DNA from: Ctena decussata
Lineage: Eukaryota > Mollusca > Bivalvia > Lucinida > Lucinidae
DNA: 64,000 bases
NCBI GenBank assembly: GCA_963989385.1
Contig: OZ022515.1
Coordinates: forward strand, 7,658,803 to 7,722,802
Direction: 5' to 3'
Below are positions 1 to 11,328 of the stretch, piece after piece (position 1 is the first letter of the stretch; each line of letters opens with the position of its first letter). The position numbers and the translations under genes are program-made. Below the pieces are notes generated by a model that made no database searches, was not told the DNA's origin, and saw only the letters and a list, made by a program, of their open reading frames with translations.

Positions 1-1330
1 AAAGAATTCAAGTCAGGGTGGAGGGTAAAAAACCTCTGATCAACATGACTTGGAAATGGCTGTCTCCAGGGCAGTGTCCTCAGCCCTATACTATTCAGTG
101 TAATAATAAATATATCCATGATGATGCACTGGGGGGGGGGGGACCCAAACCTATCTCTTTCTCAGTTTGCAGATGACAGTGCCATCTGGACCTAGCACTC
201 CTCTCCCAAACAAACATGCTCTCGTAAAACTCCAATAAGCCCTCCAGACAATCGAGATATGGTCCAAGCTCTGGGGCTTCAAAATCCCCACTATTAAGAC
301 AAAGGCTATAATTTTCACTACAAAAAAGACTTAATATTGAATCACTTCAAAAACTCTCCCTTTTTGGGACAGAAATAGAATTTAGTGACCATATCACCTT
401 CCTGGGTATGACCCTACATAGCAAACTAACATGGGGTCAGCATATTAAAAATCTGATTGAAAAATGTAATAAAGACCTAAACCTCATGAGGATGGTTTCA
501 GGCACCTCCTATGAAGCAGATAAAAAAATCCTATTGACATTTATAAGGCCCTAATCCTCAGTAAAATTGATTATGGTGCGCAAGCTTATAACTCGGCACC
601 CAAACATCTACTCTCAAAGCTCAAGGCCTCATCCAAAACAACTTAGCACTCCGTATTGCTATGAGGGCATACCACTCCACCCCTATTAATGCTTTAGAAG
701 TTGAATGTGGAATTAAACTCCTACAGCTGAAGGCTCCGGGCCACGTAACGCAATCAATAGGGCACCTGACTCATGTCAGAGGTTTTGGTTTCGAAACCCA
801 GTCTGGCCAAATGCTTTGTTTCACCTTCCGCTGATTCAAGAAAGGCAGTTGTCAATTATTGACCACCGGCACTTACACCCATACCAAACCCTCAAAACTG
901 AAACGAAGCAGTAACCGAAAAATGGCAATCCCAATGGACCAATAGCAACAAGGTCCACACCTTCCATTTCGTCAAACCAAAGGTTAAACTTCAATGTGAC
1001 GTATATAGTCTCAATAGACATTTCGACATAGCCCATTCCGGACTAGGGCTAGGACACTGCGTGCAGGGCTGCCTTCACTACGGTAATCAGTCCGCCCTAT
1101 GCCCCCACTGCAATGATGCAGAAGATCTCAACAATATCTTCTTTGACTGTGTGGCCCCATAACAATCAAAGGCGAGACCAATAGAATCCACCATATTCAA
1201 GTTAGGCTATCATACAATAGATCTGAGACTGATCCTGTCTCTCCCAAAGAAACATGCAAATTCAATACAGAAGGTCGTCTTTGAATACCTGGACAAAACC
1301 AATATCATTGCCAGGATATAGATAGATTCC
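1..1330 (+). pseudogene. Decayed Jockey-type LINE reverse transcriptase, 3' part
   Basis: Reading across several frames recovers pieces of a non-LTR reverse transcriptase in order. First comes a palm motif 'SQFADDSAIW' near 155-190, then a thumb-like stretch near 440-640 ('KNLIEKCNKDLNLMR', 'ILSKIDYGAQAYNSAP', then 'LRIAMRAYHSTPINALEVE'). Near 1075-1150 is a cysteine/histidine tail 'CPHCNDAEDLNNIFFDC' of the type found at the C-terminus of Jockey-superfamily LINEs. Frames change repeatedly and there are stops, so the copy is dead. The N-terminal endonuclease is not in the window; the element may begin before base 1 or be 5'-truncated. Homology to the Jockey group is inferred from motif style; assignment to a clade is uncertain. 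Confidence 0.7.
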
Positions 1331-1567
1331 AATACAATAGGGAAAAAATCCCCCTAATTTTCTCTAATTTGAGCCCCTGTTGCTAAACACCTACCAAACC
1401 CATTCCCAAAATCCCTGGATCCACATTCTCCCCTACTAAGTGCAATGCTCGTGACAAAAACTCCCATTACCCAGTAAAAGCCACAGAACCCATCTGTACG
1501 ACTACAATCTGACTTTCTCTACGGTCGTATAAATAACTTTTGTCTAATGAAAATAAAGGCTAAAATA

Positions 1568-1998
1568 AATGTGTATCTAACCTCCTTAACCTCACACCCA
1601 GGCTAAGTTACCTGGAAACTAAATAAACCATTATAAGGTTCAGCACATTTGCTCCCTAGAAACAGCCAAAAGAAACTGTCCTCTTTTCCCAACAATCCGC
1701 AAAAAGAAATAAGCTACAGTCCAATGGTCCATTAATAATATTCTCCATTTCTTCCCCACCCCCAAATTAATGTGTATCCAACCTCCTTAATCTCACATCC
1801 AGGCTCAGTTACCTGGAAAATAAATAAACCATTATAAGGTTCAACTCATTTGCTCCCTAGAAACAGCCAGACGAAACCGCCATCTTTTTCGAACAACCCG
1901 CAATAAGAAATAAGCTACAGTCCCCTTGTCTATTAATAATATTCATCATTTCCCCTCCAAAAATAATGTGTATCTAACCTCCTTAATCTCACACCCAG
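1568..1998 (+). repeat. Tandem ~200-bp repeat, units 1-2 and start of unit 3
   Basis: The phrase 'aatgtgtatctaacctcctt' starts at 1568, with close copies at 1769 and 1965, giving periods of 201 and 196 bp. Each complete unit contains 'gttacctgga', an 'ataaaccattataaggttca' stretch and 'aaataagctacagtcc'. The third unit is cut at about 1998 by the Penelope-like element and resumes at 3987. The array directly follows the decayed LINE and may be its repeated 3' untranslated region (inference). Confidence 0.85.
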
Positions 1999-3369
1999 AC
2001 AAACTTCCTACGATGTATTGGTTACCTAAGCTTCACAAAAAACCGTATAAAGCTAGATTCATTGCCAACTCTAGCTCTTGTACTACTACAGAATTATCTA
2101 AATTATTAACTTCTTGCCTCACTGCTGTGAAATCTCGTGTCATTTGGTACTATGAGACAGTGTATGAGAGGTCAGGGAAAAATATGTTTTGGTCTATAAA
2201 AAATTCTGGTGAGGTACTTAGTAAACTGAAGTCAAGAGGGTTCTGTGCGACTAGTTTGTCCACTTATGATTTTTCTACTCTTTATACCACATTACCCCAT
2301 AATTTAATAAAGGAAAAACTTGTTGATTTGATTGAGAGGGCCTTCAAAAAGTTCTCCAAAAATGAAGATACCTTTTTATTGCCTGTAACGATAAGAAAGC
2401 GTTTTTCACTTCTACTGACCGTAAAATATATAGAGGATATAGTCTTTGGTCATGTCAGAATGTATGTGACGCCTTATCATATCTCTTAGATAATATTTAC
2501 ATCAGATTTGGTAATAAGTTATACAGACAAATTGTTGGTATTCCGATGGGTACAAATTGTGCTCCTCTTGTGGCCGATTTGTTTTTATTTTGTTATGAAA
2601 GAGATTTCATGACTTCTCTTTCTGTTGATAATCAAGCTGATATCATTGAGGCATTTAACTCAACCTCTAGATATTTAGACGATCTTCTGAACATTGATAA
2701 TCCTTATTTTGAAAGCATGGTTAACCAAATTTACCCACCTGAACTTAAATTGAATAAAGCTAATACTTCAGATACCGAGGCCCCCTTTTTGGATTTACAT
2801 CTATCTATTTCTAACGGTTTTGTATCTTCTAAAATTTATGATAAACGTGATGACTTTGACTTTGATATAGTTAATTTTCCATTTTTGGATGGTGACGTTC
2901 CACGTCGTCCCTCTTATGGAGTGTATATTTCTCAACTTATAAGATTTGCTAGAGTGTGTAGTCATGTAGATGACTTTAATGTTCGTAATAAATGTTTAAC
3001 TGCTAAACTTCTTCAACAGGGCTATCGGTATCATAAGCTTAGAAAGGCTTTTTCTAAATTCTATCGCAGACACCATGAATTGGTTTCAAAATTTGATGTC
3101 GGATTAAAATTTCTTTTACACCAAGGCCTATCGGAACCAGAATTTTATGGTGACTTAGTATACAAATTCAAAAAGATTAAGGGTAGGACTGATTTTTCTG
3201 ATCAATTCCGAAAAATAATAATACGTCACAAACGTATTGGCTATAATTTAAATGTTATGCGACAGTCTGCATGCTTAGTGATTAACCCAATCACGGTTGA
3301 TAACTTTGCTGCACTCTTTAATTGCACACCGGGGGATCGGTCGTCAGACTCTATGATGGCCCCGACCTA
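1999..3369 (+). pseudogene. Penelope-like reverse transcriptase, frameshifted
   Basis: Telomerase-related reverse transcriptase of Penelope-like elements, which prime reverse transcription at chromosomal ends or nicks. Visible motifs in order: 'YWLPKLHKKPYKARFI' near 2012-2060, 'TYDFSTLYTTLPH' (palm motif A) near 2265-2300, 'IPMGTNCAPLVADLFL' (motif B) near 2540-2590, the catalytic 'SRYLDDLLNIDN' (YxDD, motif C) near 2670-2705, and 'SYGVYISQLIRFARVC' near 2915-2960. The reading frame changes by one base around 2370-2381, beside a T5 run: the first ORF runs on to a stop at 2489, while the conserved frame continues from 'ACNDKKAFF' at 2381. After correction the domain is complete from the PKLHK motif onward but lacks roughly the first part of the family ORF. 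The sequence ends '...GDRSSDSMMAPT' and a stop at 3368. Confidence 0.9.
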
Positions 3370-3986
3370 AAGCTATATATTTTAGTTGGTTGGGACCGGA
3401 GCCTTTTTGTCTGTTGCTTGGTCCACCGGGGCTCAACTGGTGACCTTCTTTTGCTTCAGATTTCCAGTGGGGTTGTTTGGCAGGACAAAGATCTCCACCT
3501 GTCAGACGGCCCGTTGTATCTGTTGAGTCCTCGTCTTTGCTTCTTCATGGTGTTGAAATTTGATTGATGTGTTTACCGTGATGATTCATTGACGAGTTAG
3601 AGGGTTATCATGCGAACCGAACAACCAACTAAATGTTTTGTACAACTTCAGTAACTGAGGGTGAGGTTGGGCCTGTAAAATCGATTTAAGCCCCCCAGTA
3701 ATTCATTACTGACCGTTCCAAGGCGGTAGTTCTGTTGTGGTTCTCTGTTGCCTGTTTTTGGTGTCAGAGTTTCTGTGATGTTTTACCTTATGTATGTTCT
3801 TATTATTTTTGGTTCGGTTTGGGTTGCTGAGTGGCCACCTTTTGGGAACAAGCTGCTCACTCGGTTGACCATATGTTCTCTGTATCTTGATTATTTGTAA
3901 TCTTAGTTGTTTCCAACTATGGTTTGAGGGCTGGATTTGGATTTTGATTGTTTCAGTTCCTGGTCTTTGCATACTTTTTACTTTTA
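1999..3986 (+). mobile_element. Penelope-like element, 5'-truncated, inserted in tandem repeat unit 3
   Basis: The flanks reconstitute one repeat unit: unit 3 stops after 'ctcacacccag' near 1998 and the same unit continues with 'gttacctgga' at 3987, so the ~2 kb between is an insertion. It holds the Penelope-type reverse transcriptase (to 3369) and ~620 bp of 3' untranslated DNA, including 'gaccgttccaaggcggtag' near 3710. That phrase recurs near 30125. The N-terminal part of the usual ORF is missing. No C-terminal GIY-YIG nuclease motif is visible after the RT. Confidence 0.85.
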
Positions 3987-4150
3987 GTTACCTGGAAACC
4001 AACTGAACCATTATAAAGTTCATCACATTCGCTCACTAGAAACAGCAAAATGAAACTGCTCTCCCCTCCCAACAATCCACTACAAGAAATTAGCTACAGT
4101 CCTGTTGTTGACTAATAATATTCTACAATTCCCAAAATATTAGAACACTA
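3987..4150 (+). repeat. Tandem ~200-bp repeat, remainder of unit 3
   Basis: 'gttacctggaaaccaactga', 'attataaagttcatcacatt', 'agaaattagctacagtcctg' and 'taataatattctac' repeat the second half of the units at 1568-1998. From 4150 to about 4440 I see only unassigned AT-rich DNA with 'atgctacagtcctaggtccc' echoing the unit. Confidence 0.8.
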
Positions 4151-4500
4151 AGAAAACTCCCACGAAAATGCAGGCCCCTAAAACTTTAAATATGCAATAT
4201 ATTTTTGAACCAACACAAAACAAGATAAGGTTCTGAACACATGCTACAGTCCTAGGTCCCAAAAGGAATTTTTACCCTACCAACCTACCTCCCAACAGCA
4301 TTAAGCTATGGTCCTCTCTGAGACTAACGGGCGCAATACATGATGTAACCCAGGCAATCTCAATTACTCATGAGGGCCACGAAAACATTAGACAACTGCA
4401 TTCCAGATCACCCTCAATCTCTTATCCCCCACTGCCCATTGCATTAGTTAATAGGGAAATTTGCTCCCCACCTAAGAATTTGCTCCCCATTTTCCCCTTA

Positions 4501-5005
4501 GACCTGCCCTGGGCCCAGCCAGGACAGGGGACTTGTTCCAGCAGAACTAGCAAAGTGAAGTCTGATGGAGGCCTGCAGTTCGGGGAAGATGCATTATGGC
4601 CGGAAGTATGCCTCTCATGCCATGCGTTTCCAGAAGCCCTGAATTGTATTGCTAAAGCCAACCCACAGTGGGTCGCGAGGGCTGTGTGCATGGGAAGTGA
4701 TTTATGCGGATCTGTGCACAAGCCCATTTGGGTTCTTGCTACTTAATGTTTCTGGAAGTTTTTGCTCCCCACCAAACATTTTGCTTCTCCCTTTTTCTGA
4801 GACCTGCCCGGGACCCAGCACAGGTCCACTTCAGTGCAACTCCACTAACACATGAATCTGGGCAGTCTTTTGCACCCCCACTCTCCACCAAAGAATTTGC
4901 ACCCAACCCAAGAATTTGCTCCTTGTTCTCTTCTCCTCCCCCCCCCCCTTTTTTCTCCATAGAACTGCGTTGGACCTAGCAAGGACAGGGGGCTTGTTCC
5001 AGCTT
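4501..5005 (+). repeat. Diverged direct repeat pair
   Basis: 'gacctgccctgggcccagcc' plus 'aggacaggggacttgttcca' at 4501-4543 is echoed by 'gaactgcgttggacctagca' plus 'aggacagggggcttgttcca' at 4963-5005, with a third weaker echo near 4800-4830. The stretch between them carries recurring 'aatttgctcccc' phrases. Short ORFs here overlap on both strands and show no known motif. 5010-5395 holds nothing I recognise. Confidence 0.6.
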
Positions 5006-5496
5006 GGGTCTAACATCGGTTAGAAAACCAAGTTCTTCTTGTAGAGAGTTAGGTGTTTTTTTCTTGTCGGGGTTCCAGGTTTTCAGTCACCTTGATGCAT
5101 CATTCAACTCTGGCCCCATATAATGCTGGAAATTTTTGCAGCATTAAATTGCTTTCTGGAAATCAAGGTTTATCTTGGAATGCACATATTCTGCCTTCAG
5201 CCAAAACTACATGCTACAAATGAAATATTCTTAAACTTTATTTTGTTTACTTTTACTGTGTGTAGAGGATACCTGTTTCGATTCGGCACAGATTGCTCTG
5301 CAATAAGGTAATCCGAAGAGAACCCACTTGTTTGTTCAGACTATACCATTTCCAATTCAATGCAATTACATCGTAGTAAAATAAATGTGAGAAGGGAGTG
5401 CGCTGACCACTGAGCTATGGAGACCCGTTGAAATAGTCTTGAATTGGCTTTGAAACTCTTATATCTATAAAAAAGATGCAATTATTCATAGGGTAT

Positions 5497-5922
5497 AAGC
5501 GATTCCGCTAATTTTCGCTTCCTGCAGAGACTGTACATCATATTTGGCTTCCATCGAGACTATCCGCGAGTTCTTGTTTCCTGTCGAGAGTCTCTGCAGG
5601 AAGCAAGATATCGCGGACAGTCTCGGCAGAAGCCAAATATGATGTACAGTCCGCCGAGACTGTCCGCGATATCTCTAAGACTTGCTTCCTGCAAAGACTT
5701 CTGTCCTCGAAAATTGGCTTCCTGCTGAGACTGTCTACGTGACTCTGCTTCCTGCCGAGAGCCTCAGCAGGAAGCAGAATCACATTGACAGTCTCTGCAG
5801 GAAGCCATTTATCATGTACAGAAGTCTCGGCAGGAAGCAAGAACTCGCGGACAGTCTCGGCGGAAGCCAAATATGATGTACAGTCTCTGCAGGAAACGAA
5901 AATTAGCGGAATCGATTATACC
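5497..5922. mobile_element. Nested foldback element (MITE-like)
   Basis: The ends are inverted: 'gggtataagcgattccgcta' at 5497 pairs with 'tagcggaatcgattataccc' ending at 5922, and the inversion continues inward for about 60 bp ('atcatatttggcttcc' / 'ggaagccaaatatgat'). Inside, ~10 further copies of 'gcttcctgc.gagact' and its complement alternate in orientation, giving hairpins inside a hairpin. Open frames on both strands are simple translations of this unit. No transposase is present. Confidence 0.8.
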
Positions 5923-6053
5923 CTGTGGTATTGTTCTGTTTGAACAGTCAACTCAATATAATAGTCTGGGTCCAAATTTCACTGGTCAGTTTAAGTCTTA
6001 GCGAGGGTTACCATGTGCCCGGATTTGTCCGTTTTGGCCCAGATAAGTTGTGA

Positions 6054-7045
6054 CTTTTTTTTTTTTTTTTTTCTTTTTTTTTTTTTTGTTTGTTTTCTGG
6101 GCTTGGAAGTTAAGAAAAATAGAAGTCATGTATAGTTTTCTAAGCGTAGAAGTTCTATTATAGAGGTAGTCTAAATAGTAGTTAATGAGTCCCATTGAAT
6201 TCAGAAATCGAGACGTTACGAGTTGTTATGTAAAAATTGACCCAGATAATGTGGGACTACTTTATGGTTCCTGTCTTCTGCGCATCAATTCGGTCAGATT
6301 CCCGGTAGAGGGGTCGAGACATTCACAAATTAACTTAGTGACTTATCAGTGAAGAGTTTTATTGTTTTAAGCTTTAAATAGGCCAACGTACAATCTGCGA
6401 TTGTTCGCGTATTGAACAAGTCATGAATATTCATTTTATCATTGTTTGCATCTACCGCGTCGAGACGCGTCAGGGCGCGTCTAGACGCGTCTGATGCGCA
6501 GTTCTAGGTGATACGCACGCAGCACGCGCATGCAACGCGGTACGAACGCGTTTTTGGTGTATAAATACGTGAGCGCCAGTGTATTCACTGTTTGAAACAT
6601 GTGAGACTTTCAGTTTCGATTTCACCGAGAATTCTCTATAACACACTGAAAAGTATAAAATAATCATTTGTCCTTAGAAATGTGATGTACAAGATACGCG
6701 GTTCCTTTTCTGCTCTAGATGAACTTTTCTTGATTTTTAATTGACATGCTAATTTAAAATATGAGAGGTAACCAATACATGGAAAAAATGCCGCCTTATA
6801 CCAGTTAAGCAGACAGCGGTTTTGCTGATACTCTTTTATAATGACACCCAAAGATAATTGCTGTAAAAACATGTGCTCCAGCGTCATGTGGTATTAGGCC
6901 TCTATAATTGTTACAAACAAATGAAGTCTAACGTTGGTTGTGTTTTTTTTGTTTCTTACTTTTTCTCGTTTTCTTCCTTGCTTTCGTTCTTTCTTTCTTT
7001 CTATCTTTCTTTCTTTTCTGTCTTTTCTTATTTCTTTCTATACAT
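6054..7045. repeat. Low-complexity tracts and CpG-rich patch
   Basis: 6054-6090 is an interrupted T-run. 6455-6560 is unusually CpG-rich with three GACGCGTC-like palindromes. 6950-7045 is a pyrimidine (TTTC) tract. The remaining sequence between them holds no gene that I can support. Confidence 0.6.
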
Positions 7046-7131
7046 TAAATATTCTTCCCTGTTTTTAATTGTAAACTTTGAAACTTTGTAAATACTAAAT
7101 AAACGGGCAATTTTAGAGAGCTAAAAACTTT

Positions 7132-7232
7132 GTTAGAGCAGACTGCGCAGTCTAACAGGAGATTCCATGTTTAGGAATTCGCTATTTGCTTTATTGGTGA
7201 GGATCTTGACCAGACTGCGCTGTCTAGTCAAG
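7132..7232. repeat. Two related short hairpins 73 bp apart
   Basis: 7132-7156 reads 'gttagagcagactgcgcagt' and closes with 'ctaac'; its centre 'agactgcgcagtct' is a perfect palindrome. 7205-7232 reads 'cttgaccagactgcgctgtc' and closes with 'agtcaag'. Both share the core 'agactgcgc.gtct' but have different, self-complementary outer arms. 7233-7811 contains nothing I recognise. Confidence 0.65.
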
Positions 7233-7811
7233 GCCTTCCGCTTATAGTTTAAACATCCTGAGTTTTAGATCATGTGCCCCAATAGAAACTTCCGCACTAT
7301 ATCGTTACTTACATGTATGATCCTCGCTCATATAGTATCTTACTGGTTTCCTTCGTTTATTCTTAGGATCCTAAAGCTAGCTGACAAATTATGTGATAAA
7401 AGAGATTTTGGTATAGAGTATGAAGTTTATACGTTTCTCTTAATTCTGATAAGTGTTGTTTCAAAAAATCAGACGATATTCATTTAAGCAGATTCGAATA
7501 CATTGTTGACCCAGTTATGCATGTACGCCATATCTACCTTCTGATAAATGAACTATATTTTCGCTTTATTTCGCCCTAGTTGGAGAAATTCCTATGTGAT
7601 CTTTCAACCTCATCCAAAACTTAAGCGCATAGTCCTTGCTATAATGTGCTAAGTTTGTAAAACTGGATGAAGCACTCCCTGAAACCTTGTATCCTGGGAG
7701 GAACTAGCACAAGCTACACACTGATACACTGTTTTTTACAATCGCTAGGTAAAGTGTAATGACATTTGGTGTATTTGAGGGTACGAACAAAATGGCACTG
7801 ATACTTACAAT

Positions 7812-8043
7812 TGAGCAGTGACACAAGAAAACGAAGAAAGTAGTTATGCGTCCAGCGCAGATTCAGATCAGCCAGTCTGATCAGACTCTTTGCTAAACGT
7901 TTAAAGAGAAGCTGCGGACCTAAGCTACCTCAATGCCGACAGCGAAGAGTCTAATCAGACTTCCAGTGGGAGGATGCCTAGGCTGATCTGAGTCTGCACT
8001 TGGTGCACATGCCACTTTATTGGTTTTCTCGTGTTGCGGCTCA
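7812..8043. mobile_element. TGAGCC foldback MITE, copy 1
   Basis: A ~230-bp almost fully palindromic element. The left end 'tgagcagtgacacaagaaaa' mirrors the right end 'ttttctcgtgttgcggctca', and inner arms carry 'cagcgcagattcagatcagc' and its complement. The centre reads 'aagctacctcaatgccgaca'. Both flanks show AAT, a possible 3-bp target duplication. No coding capacity. Confidence 0.9.
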
Positions 8044-8339
8044 AATGGAGAGTATAGTAACTGTCACATCACAACTTTGCTTTCATTGATGAAATATGCA
8101 AATGACATTATGTTCATCAACAAACATTCAAAAGGAAATTGAAAAATTTTAGGTAAATTTTGTTTTCTACATTAATTTAGTAGTTAATCATTTCAGGTGG
8201 AGATAGGTCCATTGTCGCATTGTCTCTTTCATTTTAGCCGCAGCACGGCAAAACAACAAAGTGGATTGTGCACCCGGCAAAAACTTACACATGTCATTAC
8301 TTGTCATGATTAGACTCAATAAAACATGTTTGCTATAAT

Positions 8340-9260
8340 TTTCGTGTTTTTGTGTGTATTCCTTGCTTCCAAAGAATCTAATTTCTCCGAATATATTTAT
8401 CTTCAGTGCACCTGTTGCTGTGTCGTGTGGCTGGAGTAAAACGTCTGCCGTACATTATCATAGCGCAGATAATATTTGCTGGTCCTTTGGGATCATTGCA
8501 TTAATTTTGTGTCTCTTGAAAATAGAGTTCTCCTTGAGCCTGTACATTGCTTAAGCCAGTGCAATGGCCAATGTAGCACATTTCATTACTGGTCATGAAC
8601 AGAACTAATTAACCGAACTTATTTTTTTATTGCTTTGATGGTGTCCATGCTTCTAAACGATCTAACTGTTCAGAACTTATTTATCTTCACTGCAGCTGGT
8701 GCTGTGCCGTGTGTCGGCAGTCAAACATCTTTCGAACATTATCATAGTGCAAATAATATTTTCTCGTACTTCGGGGTCATTGAATTTATTTTAAGTACAT
8801 TTGAAACAGAATTCGCTAAACCCCGGTGCTAGGGGGTATGGCCAGTGTTCCACATTTCGTTACCGGTCATGAACTGACTCAATTAGACCGCATTTGCTAT
8901 TGTTATTACTTTAATATATTCCTTGCTCCCAAAATATCTAGTTATTTAGAAGTAGTTTATCTTCACTGCAGCTGGTGTTATGCCGTGTGGCGGCAGTAAA
9001 ACATCTCCCCGTACATTATCTGAGCGAATATTATATTTTCATGTCCTTTGGGATCATTGAGATCATTTTGAGTCTTTTTGAAAATAGAGGTCTGCTTAAG
9101 CCGGAGCTAGGAGTGCATGGCCAGTTTTGCACACGTAATTACGGGTCATGAACAGACCCAATTAAACCGAATTTGTTATTTAATTAGTTATAAAGAATAT
9201 TCATTTCTTCAATATTTTATGTATCCTTTGTTTCCAAAGGATCTGACTTTTCAGAACTTG
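8340..9260 (+). repeat. Tandem ~280-bp repeat, three and a part units
   Basis: The anchor 'cttcactgcagctggtg' or a close variant occurs at 8401, 8685 and 8961 (periods 284 and 276). Each unit includes a 'ccttgcttccaaa.gatcta' start, 'tttgggatcattga', 'gaaaatagagttctgcttaa' and 'ggtcatgaacagac'. A partial fourth unit ends near 9260. The array lies between MITE copies 1 and 2; fragments of the same unit abut MITE copies 7 (49270-49345) and 9 (60785-60851). Confidence 0.85.
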
Positions 9261-9261
9261 G

Positions 9262-9437
9262 ATCATTCTAGAAGTCTTCTAGTCTGATCATGGTCTGTGC
9301 TGTCGGCATGCAGGTAGTTAAGATGTTTAGCTACCATTTAAGCGCAAAGCGATTATTCTGATTAGGCGGATTCCCAGGCGGACCTGAGCTTTTGTAATGC
9401 GCATGACACTTTGTTTATTTTGTCGTGTTGCGGCTCA
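9262..9437. mobile_element. TGAGCC foldback MITE, copy 2 (left end lost)
   Basis: Diverged copy: 'gatcatggtctgtgctgtcg', 'tagctaccatttaagcgcaa', then right arm 'ggcggattcccaggcggacc' and terminal 'tcgtgttgcggctca'. The left terminus is missing; the copy begins at the end of the tandem array. Confidence 0.75.
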
Positions 9438-11328
9438 TTTGCTTGCTTCCTAGAACGTCAATTCCACTTTGAAAATTGGGGTCTGCCATCAAAGAAATTA
9501 ATTTGCTGCCCAGAAGCAAACAAGAAAATATGAATATTTCAGAGTTATCTTCCCTTACAGTGCATAAATTTACCTTATGGATGACACAAAGGACAGATAC
9601 TTATGCTGGTCTAAATCGCTTTTCGCAATTCCCATTTCGCACATAGCATTTTCATTTAAGGTCAGCTGTAACTGTCGATTTCCTGACTAACATATCCTAT
9701 TTCTGGTGCAGGTGGTTTGTTCACGTCCAATAATCATACTCCAAATTAGATAACTTTCATATTTATTCATAAGCATGAAATTAACAGCTGCTACAGTAAC
9801 TATAGCTTTGGTATATTGCGAAAGGAAACAAAATGGCCCTTATTTGAATAAGTAAAAAAAAGCCTTTTCAGGTCATGCAACCATGGCAATATGTAACACA
9901 ATGGGCACAATGGGCGCTGAACCAGCGTGGGTGCATTGTTTATTCAAGGTTGTATGCTTGTTGGGAAGCGAACTCGGTTCATTTACACTGAAAGCTATCC
10001 ATGCATTTTCATGCTCGTCTCCCGTTTCAAAGGGATCGATTTTGTTACAAAAAAAAATCTCTCTCCACCCCCACCCCTCGGTCTTTAAAGCTAGTTCTTT
10101 TCTGTTAAAGACTATCTGTTTTTGGAAGCAAATAGAAAGTCACAAAAGATGTTCCCATTTGCAAAAATGGCAGCCTATTTCATACAGGTACCCCCATATA
10201 CCTTAGAAATCAAAATCAGTCAACTTGAATTAGAGACAACGGTGAACAATTTTCTTTTAATCGACATGGTACGATCAATGTCTACTATAGTAGCAAACTG
10301 CATTTATTGGAATCCACCAGACTTCTCATAATGACAATCACTGTTCTCACAGAAGAAGCAGTTTACTTAGCAATGAGTATGTTCATGTTCAGCAATGTAT
10401 TGTTGCAACACTACCTCACAAACCCCTCTCTTTTTGATACTATTCTAGCTTGTAAGGCCGTCTAACTGATAATACTCAAATGCAAGCAACTCCGTGAGTT
10501 CAGGGATGTAAAATATTTAAACAGGAAAAAAGCCGATTAAAACAAGACAGGTATATAATGCTATTTTGTGAACCGCCGCCATATGGTTAATTTAAAAGAA
10601 GCAATTCAACGACCATAAAATGTTTATAAAACATGTAATTATCAGATAATTAAGTTTCTTAGAGCACCTGTACAGTATTACATATCTAATCTGCCCGAGG
10701 CCTTACAAATTGAATCGGATTGAGAATAACACAATATTTTTAGACAGAAATAAGAAAAGAAAAATAAATCACCACATTGTGTTTGCATAAGGTGAACGGT
10801 TAGACTTTTTGGGACAAAATCTCTGAGATTTTCATTTTTTCTTTTCTCCTAAGAGTTGTGTGTGTGTGTGGGGGGGGGGGGGGTAGGTATGGGGGGAGGA
10901 AGAGGACAGGCTTCAATTCTGAAAAGGCAAAAGTTAGTCCCGCATAACTTAATGGTAAGAAGGTGCATTATGGAAGGGTTTCATTGTCCAGTGAAGCAAA
11001 CAGGAAATTGCTTGCAATAATTGTTGGTCATTTTTATGTTTCATCTAGAAATTACTAGTTTACGAGTGTTTTAAAACTTAAAATGCGTTTCAAAATGTCC
11101 TTTGAAAACCTAAAGCCTTGGTGCCCAATAAAAAGGTAAAGATTTTCCATAGCCTAATAGGGGCAGTGGGGGTGGGGGTTAGACACCCATTGTATTTTGG
11201 GCACAGCAGATGAAAGGCGGAGCCCATTCCTCTCCTTTCGCTGCCCTATCCTACCCTGATTCGAAAAAGTTACCAATTTACTGCTGGGTTGATAGAGAGA
11301 GTTTTCCAGTCTGAAACCTGAATATAAA
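9438..11328. other. Unassigned AT-rich DNA with a GT/G microsatellite
   Basis: No convincing gene. 10856-10885 is a (GT)n tract running into 14 or so Gs. Open frames near 9883-10331 are short and show no motif or splice context. Confidence 0.5.

Noticed and set aside
3570..3660. Possible hammerhead ribozyme, expected in some Penelope-like elements ('ttgacgag' ... 'gcgaacc')
   Set aside because: The conserved CUGANGA and GAAA core bases are not both present.
5395..5436. A-box-like 'tagctcagtggtcagcgcac' on the minus strand, suggesting a tRNA
   Set aside because: No convincing B box or cloverleaf follows; at most a SINE-head fragment.
5538..5876. Repeated LPAET peptides on both strands, resembling sortase-type LPxTG motifs
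   Set aside because: They are translations of the 'cttcctgccgagact' foldback unit and appear on both strands; no signal peptide or gene context.
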